Source: Mariniphaga sp041687255
Lineage (GTDB): Bacteria > Bacteroidota > Bacteroidia > Bacteroidales > Prolixibacteraceae
Length of the DNA stretch: 64,000 nucleotides
Direction of reading: 5' to 3'
NCBI GenBank assembly: GCA_041687255.1
Contig: JAWLCL010000018.1
Coordinates: forward strand, 1 to 64,000
Below are positions 61,551-64,000 of this stretch, piece after piece. The stretch's first letter is position 1. Every line of letters starts with the position of its first letter. Under the pieces are notes generated by a model. It was given only the letters and a program-made list of their open reading frames with translations, searched no databases and was not told the origin of the DNA. Made by a program: the position numbers and the translations under genes.

Positions 61551-62414
61551 ATGACGATTTCAAAGTTACAGGAATATTGCAACAAGCCTTATGATCTTAT
61601 AGAGTCAAAAAAGTTTCGCTATCTGTTTGTATTGGGAATGGGCGTTTTTGTGTTCTTCTTTTTATGGGTTTTTGAACCGTTCGGTCTTGAAAATCTAAAA
61701 GATGATGAAAAATTTTCAGTAATTGGTATTTATGCAGGTACATCCCTGTTGCTGGCTGCTTTACAGTTTCTAGTTGTACAAAATCTGATTTTTAAAAATT
61801 ACAAAGTTTGCAACACCTTTATGTGGCTTTTGCTGCACCTTGTTTTAATCGGGCTATCAAATGGACTCATTAACAGCTACCTGTGGAACGATGGCTATAT
61901 AAGCTTATACTATGTTTTATATTTCCAGTGGGTGGTATTTTCAATAGGCTTTTTTCCAATTGCTCTTTTTATAACCTTACATTATGCATGGCTTATGAAA
62001 CGCCGGGCCGAAAAGGCATTGGCTGTCAATGCCCGGATAACAGAAAAGCAAAAAAGAACAACAGATATTTCTGAAACACCTGTTTCACTGAAAGCCTACA
62101 ATGGGAAAAATGCCTTTATCGGCACAATCAATCGTGTCGTAATGATTGCCTCGGCCGAGAATTACGTGGAGGTACATTTTATCGAAAAGGAATCCGTTCA
62201 AAAGGAATTGATTCGAAACACACTGTCAAACATTGAAAAACAGTTGGCGCACCACCAGGTTTTCATAAGGTGCCATAAAAGTTACATTGTCAATAAGCAA
62301 TTTGTAAAAAAAATTAAAGGAAATGCTGCAGGATATAAACTGCAATTGCGTACAGCAAATTATGAAATTCCTGTTTCACGATCGCTCAACTCAAAAATCA
62401 AATCTGTTTTCTAA
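61551..62414 (+). CDS. Membrane-anchored LytTR-domain transcription regulator
   Basis: A 287-residue protein with four hydrophobic segments in the first 150 residues (about 24-44, 58-80, 88-108, 119-147). A charged linker follows, then a C-terminal LytTR DNA-binding domain (about 185-287). The domain is recognised by VVMIASAENYVEVHF, LIRNTLSNIEKQL, FIRCHKSYIVNKQFVKKI and IPVSRSLNSKI. No receiver or histidine kinase domain is present, so the membrane part itself probably senses the signal. This architecture is common in Bacteroidota. It is monocistronic by appearance and located just beyond the mannoside locus; whether it regulates that locus is unknown. The inverted repeat at its 5' end suggests autoregulation. 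Confidence 0.88.
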   Translation: MTISKLQEYCNKPYDLIESKKFRYLFVLGMGVFVFFFLWVFEPFGLENLKDDEKFSVIGIYAGTSLLLAALQFLVVQNLIFKNYKVCNTFMWLLLHLVLIGLSNGLINSYLWNDGYISLYYVLYFQWVVFSIGFFPIALFITLHYAWLMKRRAEKALAVNARITEKQKRTTDISETPVSLKAYNGKNAFIGTINRVVMIASAENYVEVHFIEKESVQKELIRNTLSNIEKQLAHHQVFIRCHKSYIVNKQFVKKIKGNAAGYKLQLRTANYEIPVSRSLNSKIKSVF

Positions 62415-62585
62415 TCACACCTGCCTTTTCCATTCATCCACAATTTTTCCTTTTCATCAACTATGCTTTCCCATTAACCACAAAACCTTGCAGTTCATCA
62501 CTATATTTTGAATGCTAAGTATTTAAGCCGTAATATTGCAGGTAAATAAACAATAGTAATCATTCTGCTTATTAATTTTATAGTC

Positions 62586-63656
62586 ATGAAAAAAATAGTA
62601 ATTCTTTCATTATTGATTTTAACAGTATTTATATCAAAACCCTGCACAACCTTTACGTTTAAAACACCTGACGGCAAAATTTTCTACGGACGCAATTTTG
62701 ATTTTCCAACAGGTGTGGGAATGGTTAACATCAATCAAAAAGGATTGTTAAAAACTTCATTTGTTCAGGCTCCGGAAAAAAACCTGCAGTGGCGTTCTAA
62801 ATATGGGAGCATCAGTTTTAACCAAATCGGGCGTGAGTTTTCATATGGCGGTATGAATGAGGCAGGGCTGGTCATCGAACAAATGTGGCTGAATGAAGCA
62901 AAATATCCGGAATTGGATAATCGTTACGGGCTTACCGAGCTGCAATGGATTCAATACCACCTCGACAAGTCAGCCAGCGTACAGGAAGTTATCGACAGCG
63001 ACACATTGTTACGCATATCTCCGCAATCAACAGCAACCTTGCATTTCCTGATAGCCGATGCCGGAGGAAACACAGCAGTAATTGAATATCTGAATGGAAA
63101 AATGCACGTATACAACAATCAAACTTTGCCTTACACTGTACTGGCAAACTGCCCTTATGAAACCTCGGCAGAATATACACAGTTGAAAGGAAAAACCGAT
63201 GGTCAGGCTTTTTCCGCCTGGACACAAAATTCTTCAGGCAGGTTTGCAAAAGCAGTGCAAATGATTGAAAACTATACAACCCAAAATCCTGTTGACTTTG
63301 CTTACCTGGTACTCGACAGTGTATCCCAGCAGGGGAGCACACAATGGAGCATCGTTTACAACATTGAAGAAAGGAAAATACACGTAAAAACGGAGGAAAA
63401 TAAAACCATCAGGGAACTGGAAATGGCTTCCTTTTGCTTTGAACCCACCTGTTCGGATATACAACAGGCTGACATTCATAGTGCCCTTGTCTTCCCCCTT
63501 GATTTCAGCACTTACAGTTATGAAGATAACCTGAACATACTTAACGAGGTATGTGCAAACGTTGAATTTTTAGGAAGCAATATGCCCGAAGAATCCCGCA
63601 AGGCCACAGCAGGATATGCAAAATCAGTAGTTCCATCCGGTCCGGACAATGATTGA
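62586..63656 (+). CDS. Linear amide C-N hydrolase (Ntn/choloylglycine hydrolase type)
   Basis: A 356-residue exported Ntn hydrolase. The signal peptide would be cut just before Cys20 (SKPC-TTFTF), which then becomes the N-terminal nucleophile, as in penicillin V acylase and bile salt hydrolase relatives. Conserved features include the GRNFDFPTG word (Arg and Asp of the active site), a GGMNEAGLVIEQMWL strand, and the STATLHFLIADAGGNTAVIEYLNGKMHVYNN region with LANCPY. It likely hydrolyses amides such as acyl-homoserine lactones, N-acyl amino acids, penicillins or conjugated bile acids; the substrate cannot be inferred. It stands alone, 171 bases after the LytTR gene. The last 40 residues vary and lack motifs. 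Confidence 0.82.
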   Translation: MKKIVILSLLILTVFISKPCTTFTFKTPDGKIFYGRNFDFPTGVGMVNINQKGLLKTSFVQAPEKNLQWRSKYGSISFNQIGREFSYGGMNEAGLVIEQMWLNEAKYPELDNRYGLTELQWIQYHLDKSASVQEVIDSDTLLRISPQSTATLHFLIADAGGNTAVIEYLNGKMHVYNNQTLPYTVLANCPYETSAEYTQLKGKTDGQAFSAWTQNSSGRFAKAVQMIENYTTQNPVDFAYLVLDSVSQQGSTQWSIVYNIEERKIHVKTEENKTIRELEMASFCFEPTCSDIQQADIHSALVFPLDFSTYSYEDNLNILNEVCANVEFLGSNMPEESRKATAGYAKSVVPSGPDND

Positions 63657-63851
63657 ATTGCAGTTTATATGCAGCGCAGAAAAGAACCTGCTTTAAACTT
63701 AACGGGCCGCAGGTAAATGGCGGTGTGGCATAATCCCTGCCCCAATGTTTTAAGAGCCTCTCTGAATGTCTTTATAAGAAAAGGCCTACTTTGACGCCCG
63801 GATTATTTATTCTTATAATTCGAACGCAAATTTAACCACCCCTAATATTAC

Positions 63852-64000
63852 TTATTTTAATTTTGCAATTAATATTTTGTCAATTTTACCTCTGTCAATA
63901 TCAACAATTTCAATGCTGTAATTCAAATAATTAAACTTATCGCCTATTTGCGGTACTTTATTAATATGCTCAAAAACGAACCCTGCTACAGTAGAATATT
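63852..64000 (-). CDS. Hemolysin-family CBS/CorC protein, C-terminal end (cut by window edge)
   Basis: The last 49 codons of a minus-strand gene whose start lies beyond 64000. The visible residues (YSTVAGFVFEHINKVPQIGD ... YSIEIVDIDRGKIDKILIAK) match the CorC/HlyC transporter-associated domain that ends CNNM/CorC-type proteins. These are membrane proteins with DUF21 and paired CBS domains, linked to divalent cation transport and membrane stress. The stop is the complement of 63852-63854. Nothing of the CBS or membrane part is in view. The 195 bases between this stop and the Ntn hydrolase gene hold no clear terminator. Confidence 0.78.
   Translation of the reverse strand, partial: YSTVAGFVFEHINKVPQIGDKFNYLNYSIEIVDIDRGKIDKILIAKLK

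Overview
The window looks like a chromosomal segment of a Bacteroidota bacterium. Supporting signs are two SusC/SusD pairs, lipoproteins with Cys after SCE/SCQ-type lipoboxes, TAnnTTTG-type promoters, A-rich start contexts with few Shine-Dalgarno sequences, a DUF3078 protein and moderate GC. Gene content (long multi-GH92 locus, DUF6057 gene, YhcH lipoprotein) fits a marine or sediment Bacteroidales/Marinilabiliales relative, but that placement is inference.

Layout. 1-2.9 kb: a DUF3078 outer-membrane-type protein (minus) divergent from an HD-domain hydrolase. 2.9-3.9 kb: gene-free, with a long hairpin and repeat-like debris. 3.9-10.4 kb: a SusC/SusD pair closed by a strong terminator, then a nucleoside/H+ symporter-type MFS carrier. 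10.4-13.7 kb (minus): a heme-motif PD40 beta-propeller lipoprotein and a DUF6057 membrane protein. 13.8-19.4 kb: the isoleucine/valine operon ilvD-ilvB-ilvN-ilvC. It is preceded by a complete attenuator: promoter, a 23-codon leader peptide with 13 Ile/Leu/Val residues, an antiterminator segment and a perfect terminator. This leader is too short for ordinary ORF calling.

19.5-61.2 kb is one very large mannoside-utilisation locus. It starts with an ECF sigma factor and an 86-residue stump of a FecR-type anti-sigma factor. These are followed by SusC, SusD and a SusE-position lipoprotein, ending in a terminator. Next comes a long, tightly packed series of genes: six GH92 exo-alpha-mannosidases, two GH38 alpha-mannosidases and two GH2 beta-mannosidase-type enzymes. 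These ten glycosidases all carry export signals. Interleaved are apparently cytoplasmic genes: a D-lyxose/D-mannose isomerase, a PfkB sugar kinase, a mannitol-1-phosphate 5-dehydrogenase-like enzyme, a UroD-superfamily protein, a mutarotase-like protein, a ROK kinase and an MFS sugar carrier. A YhcH/NanQ-type lipoprotein closes the locus. The picture is import of a mannose-rich glycan (N-glycan- or mannan-like), periplasmic trimming to mannose, uptake by the MFS carrier, and conversion mannose -> fructose -> fructose phosphate, with a possible branch to mannitol 1-phosphate. No endo-acting enzyme is encoded in the window.

61.5-64 kb: a membrane-anchored LytTR regulator, an Ntn-type linear amide hydrolase, and the C-terminal end of a CorC/HlyC-type hemolysin-family protein that runs off the right edge on the minus strand. 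No tRNA, rRNA, CRISPR array or transposase gene was seen.
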